Assembly (NCBI GenBank): GCA_009835735.1
Contig: VXWX01000149.1
Location: forward strand, 1-51,388
Length of the DNA stretch: 51,388 bases
Direction of reading: 5' to 3'
Origin: Acidimicrobiaceae bacterium
Lineage (GTDB): Bacteria > Actinomycetota > Acidimicrobiia > Acidimicrobiales > Aldehydirespiratoraceae
Shown: positions 24,529 through 33,459 of the stretch, one piece after another
Position numbering within the stretch: position 1 is the first letter of the stretch
Layout: each line of letters starts with the position of its first letter
Program-made: the position numbers and the translations under genes
Notes under the pieces: model-generated
What the model saw: only the letters and a program-made list of their open reading frames with translations
Told to the model about the DNA's origin: nothing
Database searches by the model: none

Positions 24529-24894
24529 GTGTCGGAGTTCCTGCGCACCTATCTGACCGTCGGCATATTCGGGGCTCTCGGCGCGGTCATCGTGGCCGCG
24601 CTTCTGGGTGCGGGCCGCATCCTGCGACCGTCCCGCCCCACCCCGGCAAAGGTCGAGAACTACGAGTCCGGCGTCGACCCCATCGGGGACATGTGGTCGC
24701 AGGCCAACATCCGCTACTACGTCTTCGCCCTGCTGTTCGTGCTGTTCGACGTGGAGGCCGTGTTCATCTTCCCGTGGGCCGCCCGCCTGGAGGCCTACGC
24801 GCTGTTCGGCCTCGTCGAGATGGCCATCTTCATCTTCATCCTGCTCCTCGGCCTCCTCTATGCCTGGCGCAAGAGGATGCTGAGATGGGTATGA
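24529..24894 (+). CDS. nuoA: NuoA of the 11-subunit complex I copy
   Basis: A 121-residue, three-helix ND3-type subunit of standard length. The loop reads [10 protein letters not shown], with Ser where the other copy has Cys (as in E. coli), followed by [19 protein letters not shown]. The frame is open upstream to 24418, but that part translates the dispersed repeat, so GTG 24529 is preferred; no strong ribosome binding site precedes it. First gene of the second nuo operon; nuoB follows 28 bases later. Confidence 0.9.
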   Translation: MSEFLRTYLTVGIFGALGAVIVAALLGAGRILRPSRPTPAKVENYESGVDPIGDMWSQANIRYYVFALLFVLFDVEAVFIFPWAARLEAYALFGLVEMAIFIFILLLGLLYAWRKRMLRWV

Positions 24895-24922
24895 GCGCGC
24901 CGAGCTTCGCGGGGGGACACAG

Positions 24923-25423
24923 ATGGGTCTAGTCGAGTCGGGCAAGGTCCCCAAGCCCCTGTCGACGCTGCTCAACATGAGCCGCAAGTACTCGCTGTGG
25001 GTGTACCAGTGGGGCTTGGCCTGCTGCGCCATCGAGATGGGGGCGGCCTTCGGCTCGCCCCGCTACGACGTGATGCGCCTCGGCGTGATCCCCCTGCCGG
25101 CCAGCCCGCGGCAGGCCGACCTGGTGGTGATCTCCGGCACCGTCACCGACAAGATGGCGCCCTCGGTGCGCCGTCTCTACGAGCAGATGCCCGATCCCAA
25201 GTACGTCATCTCCATGGGTTCGTGCGCCAACTGCGGCGGTCCCTACTGGGACAGCTACTCGGTCACCAAGGGGGTCGACCAGATCATTCCGGTCGACGTG
25301 TACGTGCCCGGCTGCCCGCCCCGACCCGAAGCCCTGCTGGAGGGGATCGTCATGCTGCAGGAGCGCATCCAGAACGAGGACATGGGGGAGCGCTGGAGGG
25401 GTGAGCCGATTGTCGTCGACTGA
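24923..25423 (+). CDS. nuoB: NuoB of the 11-subunit complex I copy
   Basis: A 166-residue N2-cluster subunit. Cluster ligands C34-C35 ([10 protein letters not shown]), C101 (MGSCANC) and C131 (PGCPPRPE) are intact, so electrons can reach the quinone region. It diverges clearly from the 14-subunit NuoB. The ATG is preceded by GGGGGGAC. The nuoC start lies 23 bases inside its 3' end. Confidence 0.95.
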   Translation: MGLVESGKVPKPLSTLLNMSRKYSLWVYQWGLACCAIEMGAAFGSPRYDVMRLGVIPLPASPRQADLVVISGTVTDKMAPSVRRLYEQMPDPKYVISMGSCANCGGPYWDSYSVTKGVDQIIPVDVYVPGCPPRPEALLEGIVMLQERIQNEDMGERWRGEPIVVD

Positions 25424-26090
25424 CGCTGTCGAAGCCGACGCCCCCGCTACCGACGTAGAGGCCGAAGCGCTGCTGGCCCGCCTGCGCGGCGCACTGGGCG
25501 ACGCCGTTGTCGAGTCGCACACGGACCGGGGGGCCGTGTGGGTTCGAGTGGAGCGCGACGCCTGGGCCGATCTCGCCGGCTACCTGCGTCACGAGGAGGG
25601 CTTCGGTTTCTTCAACTTCCTCTCGGCCATCGACTGGATGCCGTCGCCGTTCGGGCGCGACATGGACAGTTCCGTGGACAACGTACTCGATCCTCCCGAG
25701 CCCAAGGAGGCTGCCCCCACCGAGACTGGAGTGGCCGGCGGGGACACCCGATTCCAACTCCTGGCCCGGGTCAACGACGTGACCTCGGGCCGCTCCATCA
25801 TCGCCAAGGCGGACCTGCCCTCCGACGATCTGAGCGCCCCCAGCTGGGTGGCGGTCTACCCGGGCGCCGACTGGCACGAGCGCGAGGCGTGGGAGATGTT
25901 CGGCATCGACTTCGACGGTCACCCCGGGCTGCGCCACATCTATCTCCCCGGCGAGTTCGAGGGGCATCCGCTGCGCAAGGATTACCCGCTGCTGGCCCGC
26001 CGGGTCAAGCCCTGGCCCGGCCTCGTCGATGTTGAGCTGATGCCCGAGACGGACGACGGTGGCGACGCCGGGGAGGGCGCGGCGCCGTGA
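25401..26090 (+). CDS. nuoC: NuoC of the 11-subunit complex I copy
   Basis: A 229-residue 30-kDa subunit. The signature [20 protein letters not shown] and [13 protein letters not shown] is present. Relative to the other copy it has an insertion of about 35 acidic and Pro-rich residues (around 85-120) after the AIDWMPSP strand, and a Gly/Asp-rich tail. GTG 25401 overlaps nuoB; the conserved domain begins about 20 residues later, so a slightly later start is possible. The stop overlaps the nuoD GTG. Confidence 0.92.
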   Translation: MSRLSSTDAVEADAPATDVEAEALLARLRGALGDAVVESHTDRGAVWVRVERDAWADLAGYLRHEEGFGFFNFLSAIDWMPSPFGRDMDSSVDNVLDPPEPKEAAPTETGVAGGDTRFQLLARVNDVTSGRSIIAKADLPSDDLSAPSWVAVYPGADWHEREAWEMFGIDFDGHPGLRHIYLPGEFEGHPLRKDYPLLARRVKPWPGLVDVELMPETDDGGDAGEGAAP

Positions 26091-27256
26091 CCGTCACCGA
26101 GCGCCAGCAGCTCAGCTATATCGCGGCGCAGGCCGCCGACGCCCGCGTCAACTTGGAGATCGAGACCGAGGGCATGACCCTCAACATCGGTCCCCAGCAT
26201 CCGGCCACCCACGGCACGCTGCGCATCGTGGCCAAGCTCGACGGCGAGCAGGTGGTGGCGGCCGAGCCGGTCATGGGCTACATGCACCGGGGCTACGAGA
26301 AGCTGGCCGAGGTCCGCACCTACCCGCAGGTCACCACATTGATCAACCGCATCGACTGGCTGGGCAGCTTCGCCAACGAAGTGCCGTTCATCCTGGCCGC
26401 CGAGCGCCTCATGGAGGTGGAGGCCCCGCCCCGGGCCCAATGGATCCGCACCATCCTCTTCGAGTTGAGCCGGATCGCCAACATCACGCTGTTCCTGGGC
26501 GACATGGCGGTGCAGGTGGGAGCCATCACTCCGGTCTTCTTCGCCTTCCGCGACCGCGAGCATGTGCTCAACCAGATCGAGGCCGCCACCGGCGGGCGCT
26601 TCCACCCCAACTTCGACCGGATCGGCGGCCTCAAGGACGACCTGCCGGCGGGCTGGGTGGCCGAGACCCGCCAGGCCATGCGCAAGATCCGCCGCTTCTG
26701 CGACGAGATCGAGGAGCTGGTCGAGGGCAACGAGATCTTCCAGGCCCGCACCCGCGGCATCGGCGTGATCCCGCCCGACGTCGGCCTGTCCTACGGCCTT
26801 ACCGGGGCCAACATCCGGGCTTCCGGGGTGGATTGGGACGTGCGCCGGGACAGCCCGTGCGGGCTGGTCCACGATCAGGTCGACTGGAAGGTGTGGACCC
26901 ATCCCGACGGCGACTCGTTCGCGCGGTTCTGGGTGCGCATGCAGGAGACCAGGGAAGCCACCAAGATCGTCGACCAGCTACTCGACGGGATCCCGTCGGG
27001 GCCGATCATGGCCAAGGTGCCCGTCATAATCAAGGTGCCCGCGGGCGAAGCCTATGTCGAGACCGAGAACCCGCTTGGAGTGATGGGCTACTACGTCGTG
27101 TCCAAGGGGGACCTGAACCCGTTCCGGGTGAAGATCCGCTCGGCGTCGTTCTCCAACGTCTCGATCACTCCGTGGCTGCTCAAGGGGGTCTACGTTCCCG
27201 ACATCATCACCATCCTGGGAAGCCTCTACTTCATCCTCGGAGACATCGACCGATGA
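26087..27256 (+). CDS. nuoD: NuoD of the 11-subunit complex I copy, altered quinone site
   Basis: A 389-residue 49-kDa subunit of full length, ending GDIDR. Of the quinone-site triad only H42 (THGT) is kept: the Tyr position is W91 (RIDWLGS, TGG at 26357-26359) and the Asp position is Q143 (AVQVGA, CAG at 26513-26515). Spacing from H42 (49 and 101 residues) is the same as in Thermus Nqo4 H38/Y87/D139, so the alignment is firm. R68 (MHRGYEK) matches the arginine methylated by NDUFAF7 in mitochondrial NDUFS2. The C-terminal half also departs from the usual GDCYDRY motif (GDSFARF). GTGA overlap with nuoC. Confidence 0.95.
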   Translation: MTVTERQQLSYIAAQAADARVNLEIETEGMTLNIGPQHPATHGTLRIVAKLDGEQVVAAEPVMGYMHRGYEKLAEVRTYPQVTTLINRIDWLGSFANEVPFILAAERLMEVEAPPRAQWIRTILFELSRIANITLFLGDMAVQVGAITPVFFAFRDREHVLNQIEAATGGRFHPNFDRIGGLKDDLPAGWVAETRQAMRKIRRFCDEIEELVEGNEIFQARTRGIGVIPPDVGLSYGLTGANIRASGVDWDVRRDSPCGLVHDQVDWKVWTHPDGDSFARFWVRMQETREATKIVDQLLDGIPSGPIMAKVPVIIKVPAGEAYVETENPLGVMGYYVVSKGDLNPFRVKIRSASFSNVSITPWLLKGVYVPDIITILGSLYFILGDIDR

Positions 27257-28284
27257 TCGGCGTGCTGTCGGAGCTGTCCTACTGGCAGGTCACCTCGATC
27301 AGGGTGGGGGCGGGCCTAGTGGCCGTGCTGTTGGTGGCCGGCACGCTGGTCTACGCCCACCTGTTCAAGATGGTGAGCTTCATGCAGAGCCGGCTGGGCC
27401 CCATGGAGGCCGGCCCCTACGGTTCGCTTCAGCTCATGGCCGAGATCGGTAAGTTCCTCCAGAAGGAGGACATCGTTCCCCGCCGGGCCGACCGCTTCGT
27501 GTTCAAGGCCGCCCCGTTCGTCGTTCTGACCTCCACGTTCCTGCTGCTGGTGGTGCTTCCGGGAGGTCCGGACGCATGGTTCATCTCCAACGACCTGGGG
27601 ATCTACCTGGCAATGGCCGTCAGCTCGGTGTCCGTCATCGGGATCCTCATGGCCGGCTGGGGCTCAGCGTCGAAGTACTCGCTCCTCGGCGGGCTGCGGG
27701 CCACCGGCCAGCTCATCGCCTACGAGCTGCCCCTGCTGCTGGCGGTGGTCGGGGTGGTCATCCAGGCCGAGACCATGAACCTCCAGGAGATCGTGCTGGC
27801 CCAGGCCAACGGCGAGATCTTCGGCTGGGGGGCGATCGGAAACCCGTTCATCATCACCCAGTTCGCCGGCTTCATCATCTTCATGATCGCCATGCAGGCC
27901 GAGCTGACCCAGACCCCGTTCGACATGCCGGTGGCCGAATCAGAACTGGTCACCGGCTACATGACCGAGTACTCGGGCCTGCGGTTCCTGCTGTTCTTCA
28001 TCGGGGAGTTCGCCACCGCGGGCGTGTTCTCGGCTATCGCCGCAGTGCTGTTCCTGGGCGGCTGGTACGTGCCCGGCCTCGACCCGGCCGACAACCTCTT
28101 CAACGTGATCGGACCGCTGGTGCTGTTCGGCAAGGTGGTGGTCCTGACGTTCCTGGTCTTCTGGGTCCGGTTCACCTTCCCCCGCTTCCGCGAGGACCAG
28201 CTCCAGCGCCTGGCCTGGAAGTTCCTGGTGCCGCTGGCCCTGGCCAACATCGTGGTCACCGGCGTGCTCAAGGTGGTGGTGTGA
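27253..28284 (+). CDS. nuoH: NuoH of the 11-subunit complex I copy, missing conserved charges
   Basis: A 343-residue ND1-type subunit. The scaffold is clear ([35 protein letters not shown]), but several family charges are changed. The ER of helix 1 is L37-F38 (AHLFK against WFERK), the Asp of LAD is E64, AELNRPPFD is AELTQTPFD, and the first glutamate after PFD is V227 (E251 in the other copy). These residues line the quinone chamber and E-channel in known structures. The frame is open upstream through nuoD; ATG 27253 overlaps the nuoD stop. Confidence 0.93.
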   Translation: MIGVLSELSYWQVTSIRVGAGLVAVLLVAGTLVYAHLFKMVSFMQSRLGPMEAGPYGSLQLMAEIGKFLQKEDIVPRRADRFVFKAAPFVVLTSTFLLLVVLPGGPDAWFISNDLGIYLAMAVSSVSVIGILMAGWGSASKYSLLGGLRATGQLIAYELPLLLAVVGVVIQAETMNLQEIVLAQANGEIFGWGAIGNPFIITQFAGFIIFMIAMQAELTQTPFDMPVAESELVTGYMTEYSGLRFLLFFIGEFATAGVFSAIAAVLFLGGWYVPGLDPADNLFNVIGPLVLFGKVVVLTFLVFWVRFTFPRFREDQLQRLAWKFLVPLALANIVVTGVLKVVV

Positions 28285-28826
28285 TGAGTCTCGTACCCGG
28301 GCTGGTCAAGGGCCTGAAGGTCACCGGCACGACGGTCGTGCGGACGGTGTTCCCCAAGCGGGGGATGCGCACGCTGATGCCGGCGCCTTCCAAGGGCGCG
28401 GCCACCGTGCAGTACCCCCACGTCAAGGAGGCGCCCCCCACCCGGGCCCGGGGCGTGATCGCCCTCCACGAGGGCAACTGCACGGCCTGCATGCTGTGCG
28501 CCCGCGAGTGCCCGGACTGGTGCATCTACATCGAGGGCCACAAGGAGAAGGCGCCACCCCGCCGTGCCGGCGGCAAGCCCCGCCAGGTCAACATCCTCGA
28601 CCGCTTCGACATCGACTACGCGCTGTGCATGTTCTGCGGCATCTGCGTCGACGTGTGCCCCTTCGAGGCGCTGTTCTGGAGCCCCGAGTACGAGTTTTCC
28701 GAACCCCGCATCGCCGACCTGCTCCATGACATGTCGCGCCTGTCGGAGTGGATGGAGACCGTGCCCGAGTTCGAGGACTACGAGTCGGGGTCGGTGGCCA
28801 AGAAATTGAAGGTGCCGCCGACATGA
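28284..28826 (+). CDS. nuoI: NuoI of the 11-subunit complex I copy
   Basis: A 180-residue ferredoxin-type subunit with two [4Fe-4S] motifs, [15 protein letters not shown] and [12 protein letters not shown]. In the absence of NuoEFG, these clusters would be the entry point for electrons, for example from a reduced ferredoxin. The N-terminus is basic ([15 protein letters not shown]...) and the tail is acidic. ATG 28284 overlaps the nuoH TGA (GTG 28281 is an alternative). Confidence 0.93.
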   Translation: MSLVPGLVKGLKVTGTTVVRTVFPKRGMRTLMPAPSKGAATVQYPHVKEAPPTRARGVIALHEGNCTACMLCARECPDWCIYIEGHKEKAPPRRAGGKPRQVNILDRFDIDYALCMFCGICVDVCPFEALFWSPEYEFSEPRIADLLHDMSRLSEWMETVPEFEDYESGSVAKKLKVPPT

Positions 28827-29362
28827 CGCCGGCGGGCGTGCTGGCTGCGGGCGCTGCGAGCGGCGACCTATTCGTCGCGCAGAACGTCTTCTTCGGCGTG
28901 ATCGCGCTGGTGATGATCGTGTCCGCCATCCGGTGCGTGACCACCCGCAACGTCGTGCATGCCGCCCTGTGGCTGGTGCTGGTGCTGGCCGGCGCGGCGG
29001 CCCAGTTCATCCTGCTGGGCTCGGAGTTCGTGGCTGTCACCCAGGTGCTCGTCTACATCGGCGCCATCATCGTGCTGTTCCTGTTCGGGATCATGCTCAC
29101 CAAGGCCTCGATGGGCGACGACGACTCGGTGGCGGGCGAGAAGCGGCTCATGGCCGGCCTGGTGGCCGTGCTGCTGGCCGTGGTGATGGGCATCGCCCTC
29201 GTCGACAGCTACTCCGACACCCGGGTTGTGATCGACGAGCCCCAGCGCTTCGCCGCGGTGTCCGACGCCATCTTCAGCCAGTACATAGTTGCCTTCGAGG
29301 CGGTGTCGGTGCTGCTGCTGGCCGCCCTGATCGGCGCCATCGTCGTGGCCCGCAAGGAGTAG
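28823..29362 (+). CDS. nuoJ: NuoJ of the 11-subunit complex I copy
   Basis: A 179-residue ND6-like subunit with five hydrophobic helices. [14 protein letters not shown] and [19 protein letters not shown] match helices 2 and 3 of the family. The ATG overlaps the nuoI stop by four bases (ATGA). Confidence 0.92.
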   Translation: MTPAGVLAAGAASGDLFVAQNVFFGVIALVMIVSAIRCVTTRNVVHAALWLVLVLAGAAAQFILLGSEFVAVTQVLVYIGAIIVLFLFGIMLTKASMGDDDSVAGEKRLMAGLVAVLLAVVMGIALVDSYSDTRVVIDEPQRFAAVSDAIFSQYIVAFEAVSVLLLAALIGAIVVARKE

Positions 29363-29370
29363 GGCCGGCC

Positions 29371-29670
29371 GTGATCCTCAACCAGTTCCTCCTGCTTGCT
29401 GCGATCCTGTTCTGCATCGGCGTGTACGGCGTGCTGGCCCGCCGCAACGGGATCATGGTCCTGATGTCGGTCGAGATCATCCTCAACTCGGTGAACATCA
29501 ACTTGGTGGCCTTCGGGGCCTTCCGCGACCATGTGGCCGGCGAGGTGTTCGCCCTGTTCGTGATCGCAGTGGCCGCGGCCGAGGTGGGCATCGGCCTGGC
29601 CATCGTCCTGCTCATCTACCGCAACCGACGAAGCATCGACCTCACCGAGGCCGATCTGCTCAAGGGCTAG
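29371..29670 (+). CDS. nuoK: NuoK of the 11-subunit complex I copy
   Basis: A 99-residue ND4L-like subunit of standard size, with the two conserved glutamates in [13 protein letters not shown] and [11 protein letters not shown]. The start is set at GTG 29371; the open frame upstream lies within nuoJ. The TAG stop is part of CTAGAGGCCGAG, the arm of the dispersed repeat. Confidence 0.92.
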   Translation: MILNQFLLLAAILFCIGVYGVLARRNGIMVLMSVEIILNSVNINLVAFGAFRDHVAGEVFALFVIAVAAAEVGIGLAIVLLIYRNRRSIDLTEADLLKG

Positions 29671-29678
29671 AGGCCGAG
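29667..29678 (+). repeat. dispersed repeat, copy 2 (5' arm only)
   Basis: CTAGAGGCCGAG overlaps the nuoK stop codon exactly as the arm of copy 1 overlaps its upstream stop; the match with copy 1 extends two bases upstream (GGCTAGAGGCCGAG). The core is not present. It could be a remnant or a coincidence. Confidence 0.45.
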
Positions 29679-29683
29679 GGACC

Positions 29684-31855
29684 GTGAACATGCTCGCCGC
29701 CGCGCTCGCCGCCGCCGAGGAGACTGTCGCCTACGGGCCCAGCTCCGTCGACAGCGCCGGCTTCTTCCTCGACTTCGCCTGGCTGGTGCCGCTGCTGCCC
29801 GCCCTGTCGTTCGCGGGGATCCTGCTGTTCGGCAAGCGGCTGCCCCGCAAGGGATCCGAGCTCGGGGTCGCCGCGGTGGCCGGCTCGTTCGTGCTGTCCC
29901 TGGGAGCGGCGATCACCTGGATCGGCCATCGAGACGAGGCCCACGAGGGCGTCGCGGCCGTGCACCGCACGGTGGGCTGGCTCGACTGGGGCGGCATCAC
30001 CTACGACGCGGGCATCCTGCTCGACGGCCTGTCGGTGATGATGCTGTTCGTTGTGACCGCGGTGTCGCTGCTGGTGCACATCTACAGCACCGACTACGTG
30101 GCCGGCGACGCCCGCTACACCCACTTCTTCGCCTTCCTGAGCCTGTTCACCGCGGCGATGCTGTTCTTCGTCCTCAGCGACAACCTGCTGCAGATGATCG
30201 TCGGCTGGGAGCTGGTCGGCGTGTGCTCCTTCGTGCTTATCGGACACTGGTGGGAGGACAAGGCCAACTCCGACGCCGCCCTCAAGGCCTTCTTCACCAA
30301 CCGGGTCGGCGACATCGGCCTGCTGGTGGGCGTGTCGATCCTGTTCTTCGCCGCGGGCCGCACCTTCGACACCCTGACGCTGTCGGAGCGCATCAACGCC
30401 GGGGAGGTGAGCCACACCGCGCTGGTGGTTGCGTCGCTGTGCCTGCTGGCCGCGGTGATGTCCAAGTCCGGCCAGTTCATCCTGCACACCTGGCTGCCCG
30501 ACGCCATGGCCGGGCCCACGCCGGTGTCCGCGCTCATCCACGCCGCCACCATGGTGGTGGCCGGGATCTTCATGGTGGCCCGCCTCTACCCGGTGTTCTG
30601 GGAGGGGATGTCGATCGCCGGTTCGAGCATCAACGTGCTGGCCCTGGTCGGGGCGGTCACCCTGCTGTTCGGCGGGATGCTGGCCTTCACCCAGAACGAC
30701 ATCAAGAAGGTGCTGGCCTACTCCACCGTCAGCCAGCTCGGCTACATGGTGATGGCCCTCGGTGTGGGCGCCTGGACCGCGGCCATGTTCCACCTGTTCA
30801 CCCACGCCTTCTTCAAGGCCTGCCTGTTCCTGGGGTCGGGCTCGGTGAGCCACGCGGTGCACAGCTTCGACATGAAGACCGACATGGGCGGGCTCCGCAA
30901 GGTCATGCCCCACACCTACCGCACGTTCCTGGTGGCGACGGTGGCGCTGATGGGTCTGCCCCCGCTGGCCGGGTTCTGGTCCAAGGACGAGATCCTGGCC
31001 GGCACCGGCGGCTGGGGCCTGTTCGGCGGCACCCACGGCAACGGCAACTACACCCTGATGCTGGTGATGGGCATGGTGGGCGCGGCGGTGACCGCGGCCT
31101 ACATGACCAGGGTTGTGTACCTCACATTCTTCGGCACCTACCGGGGCCACGGCCATCCCCACGAGTCGGGGCCCCGCATCCTGGTGCCGCTGTACGTGCT
31201 GGCCTTCTTCGCGGTGGTGGCCGGGCTGTTCAACATGCCCAAGGGCTTCCAGCTGTGGCCCGAGGCGTGGCAGGAGCGCTTCGGCCACTACGTCGAGCCG
31301 GTGGCGGCCTACTTCCCGGCCATCGGCCACGCCAAGCCCAGCTGGTCGCTGGCCGTCGTCTCGGTGCTGGTGGCCCTGATCGGCGCCGGCCTGGCCTGGC
31401 GCTACTACTTCAAGGGCGTGCACCAGCGCTCGGAGGCCGCTGGGAAGCAGTTGACCGAGATCGACGACGGACCGGTCTCGCGGGGCGGGCTGCCCCGGGC
31501 GATTCACACCGCGCTGGTCAACAAGTACTACTTCGACCACCTCTACACCGACGTGATCGTCAAGGCGGTCAAGGGTCCGCTGGCCAAGGCCACCTACTGG
31601 TCCAACCAGCGCGTCATCGACGGCGTCGTCAACGAGGCCGGCCGTCAGTCGGTGGCCGCGGGCCGGGCCGTGTACGACCACATCGACCAGACCCTCATCG
31701 ACAGAGTCATCGTGGACGGCTCGGGCCGGGCCTCCGACAGCGCCGGCGAGAACCTCAGAGGTATGCAGACCGGCAAGGTCCAGCAGTACGCCGCCATCCT
31801 GTTCGCGGCCGCGACCATCCTCGCCGGCGTGTTCATGCTCATCCTGTCGCTGTGA
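29684..31855 (+). CDS. nuoL: NuoL of the 11-subunit complex I copy
   Basis: A 723-residue ND5-like pump subunit, about 100 residues longer than the other copy. VGWELVGVCSFVLIG and SKSGQFILHTWLPDAMAGP hold the conserved Glu and Lys of the proton channel. The extra length lies in the loop and lateral-helix region after residue 560, followed by a C-terminal helix. The start is GTG 29684 (ATG 29690 is an alternative) after AGGCCGAGGG. A 49-base gap precedes nuoM. Confidence 0.94.
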   Translation: MNMLAAALAAAEETVAYGPSSVDSAGFFLDFAWLVPLLPALSFAGILLFGKRLPRKGSELGVAAVAGSFVLSLGAAITWIGHRDEAHEGVAAVHRTVGWLDWGGITYDAGILLDGLSVMMLFVVTAVSLLVHIYSTDYVAGDARYTHFFAFLSLFTAAMLFFVLSDNLLQMIVGWELVGVCSFVLIGHWWEDKANSDAALKAFFTNRVGDIGLLVGVSILFFAAGRTFDTLTLSERINAGEVSHTALVVASLCLLAAVMSKSGQFILHTWLPDAMAGPTPVSALIHAATMVVAGIFMVARLYPVFWEGMSIAGSSINVLALVGAVTLLFGGMLAFTQNDIKKVLAYSTVSQLGYMVMALGVGAWTAAMFHLFTHAFFKACLFLGSGSVSHAVHSFDMKTDMGGLRKVMPHTYRTFLVATVALMGLPPLAGFWSKDEILAGTGGWGLFGGTHGNGNYTLMLVMGMVGAAVTAAYMTRVVYLTFFGTYRGHGHPHESGPRILVPLYVLAFFAVVAGLFNMPKGFQLWPEAWQERFGHYVEPVAAYFPAIGHAKPSWSLAVVSVLVALIGAGLAWRYYFKGVHQRSEAAGKQLTEIDDGPVSRGGLPRAIHTALVNKYYFDHLYTDVIVKAVKGPLAKATYWSNQRVIDGVVNEAGRQSVAAGRAVYDHIDQTLIDRVIVDGSGRASDSAGENLRGMQTGKVQQYAAILFAAATILAGVFMLILSL

Positions 31856-31904
31856 CCCCCCAGAACGCAATCCCCCAGTACCCAGGAGCTTCGAGGACCT
31901 AGTT

Positions 31905-33452
31905 ATGACCGACTTTCTCAACGATTGGGGCCTCACCCTGGTCACCTTCGTCCCGCTGGCCGGGGCGCTGGTGATGATGGCGGTCCCCTCCGCCGAGGAG
32001 AAGGCTCTCAAGCAGTTGGCCCTGCTGTCGTCGCTGCTGGCGATGGTGATCGGCGGCCTGCTGCTGATCGACTTCGACTACGGCAACGCCGGCGCCCTGC
32101 AGTACGTGGTCGACGCCCGCTGGATCGAGGTGATCAACAGCCGCTACATCCTCGGCCTCGACGGCATCTCACTGCCGCTGATGGCCCTGACGCTGGTGGT
32201 GGTGCCGCTGTGCGTCATCTACTCGTGGGACCACATACCCGAGCCCGGCAACCCCAAGGCGTTCTTCGTCCTCATGCTCATCCTCGAGACGGGCATGGTG
32301 GGCACCTTCGTGGCCCAGGACCTGATCCTGTTCTTCGTGTTCTTCGAGGTCGTGCTGCTGCCCATGTTCTTCATGATCGCGGTGTGGGGCGGCGAGAACC
32401 GGCGCTACGCGTCGATCAAGTTCTTCCTGTTCACGCTGTTCGGCTCGGCGCTGATGCTGCTGTCGTTCCTGGCGCTGTTCTTCCTGTCGACCGATCCGGC
32501 CACCGGCGAGTCGCTGCGCACCTTCGACATGCGGGTCCTGTCCGACGTGGCCGGCGCGGGCATCCTGGGCGCGACTCAGATCTGGATCTTCGCGGGCATG
32601 TTCATCGGCTTCGGGGTGAAGGTGCCGATGTTCCCGTTCCACACCTGGCTGCCTGACGCCCATACCGAGGCGCCCACGGTGGGGTCGGTGATCCTGGCCG
32701 CCATCCTGTTGAAGCTCGGCACCTACGGTTTCGTGCGCATCGCGGTGCCGATGCTGCCCGAGGGCGCGGAGGCGTGGGCGCCGTGGATCGGGCTGCTGGC
32801 TGTGATCGGCATCATCTACGGCGCGTTGGGATGCCTGGCCCAGACCGACATGAAGCGCCTGATCGCGTTCTCGTCGGTGGCGCATATGGGCTTCGTGATG
32901 CTGGGCATCGCCACCCTCACCGACTTCGGGATCAACGCCGCCATCTTCGGGATGGTCGCCCACGGGATCATCACCGGGATGCTGTTCTTCCTGGCCGGCT
33001 CGGTGAAGGAGCGCTACCACACCCTCGAGATCCGCCGCCTGGGTGGGATGCTGGTCCAGGCGCCCCGGATGGGCTGGATCCTCGGGTTCTGCTCGATGGC
33101 GTCGCTGGGCCTGCCGGGTCTGGCCGGCTTCTGGGGCGAGTTCCCGGCCATCCTGTCGGCCTACTCGCCCGCCGAGGGCCTGCCGGTCGAGACGTTCCGG
33201 ACCTACATGGTGGTGGCCGCGGTGGGAACGGTGCTGGCCGCGGGCTACCTGCTGTGGCTGCTGCAGCGCACCGCCATGGGCGCGCCCAGAGAGGAGTTCG
33301 CCGACAGCGACGAGATCGTCGACGTGACCCGCACCGAGTGGATCGCCTGGGCGCCCCTGCTGGTCGGGATCCTGCTGTTCGGCCTGGTGCCGGGACTGAT
33401 CTTCGATGTGACCGACCCGGCGGTGGTCGGCCTGCTGGCGACCGGAGGCTGA
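31905..33452 (+). CDS. nuoM: NuoM of the 11-subunit complex I copy
   Basis: A 515-residue ND4-like pump subunit. FFEVVLLPMFFMIAVWG and GVKVPMFPFHTWLPDAH contain the channel Glu and Lys; the long hydrophobic core is complete. AGGAG lies upstream of the ATG at 31905. The three pump subunits of this copy all keep their proton-channel residues, in contrast to its NuoD and NuoH. Confidence 0.95.
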   Translation: MTDFLNDWGLTLVTFVPLAGALVMMAVPSAEEKALKQLALLSSLLAMVIGGLLLIDFDYGNAGALQYVVDARWIEVINSRYILGLDGISLPLMALTLVVVPLCVIYSWDHIPEPGNPKAFFVLMLILETGMVGTFVAQDLILFFVFFEVVLLPMFFMIAVWGGENRRYASIKFFLFTLFGSALMLLSFLALFFLSTDPATGESLRTFDMRVLSDVAGAGILGATQIWIFAGMFIGFGVKVPMFPFHTWLPDAHTEAPTVGSVILAAILLKLGTYGFVRIAVPMLPEGAEAWAPWIGLLAVIGIIYGALGCLAQTDMKRLIAFSSVAHMGFVMLGIATLTDFGINAAIFGMVAHGIITGMLFFLAGSVKERYHTLEIRRLGGMLVQAPRMGWILGFCSMASLGLPGLAGFWGEFPAILSAYSPAEGLPVETFRTYMVVAAVGTVLAAGYLLWLLQRTAMGAPREEFADSDEIVDVTRTEWIAWAPLLVGILLFGLVPGLIFDVTDPAVVGLLATGG

Positions 33453-33459
33453 CGCCCGG

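Noticed and set aside
26059-27252. A long open frame leading into nuoH of the second operon, suggesting a fusion
   Set aside because: The upstream part is an out-of-frame reading of nuoD (Arg/Pro/Gly-rich); ATG 27253 overlaps the nuoD stop as in other nuo junctions.
29660-32011. A 783-codon minus-strand open frame antisense to nuoL of the second operon
   Set aside because: Composition is His/Gln/Gly/Arg-rich without any domain, and the plus strand has a complete NuoL. It is a GC-driven shadow, like the minus-strand frames at 32971-34809 and 16419-17942.
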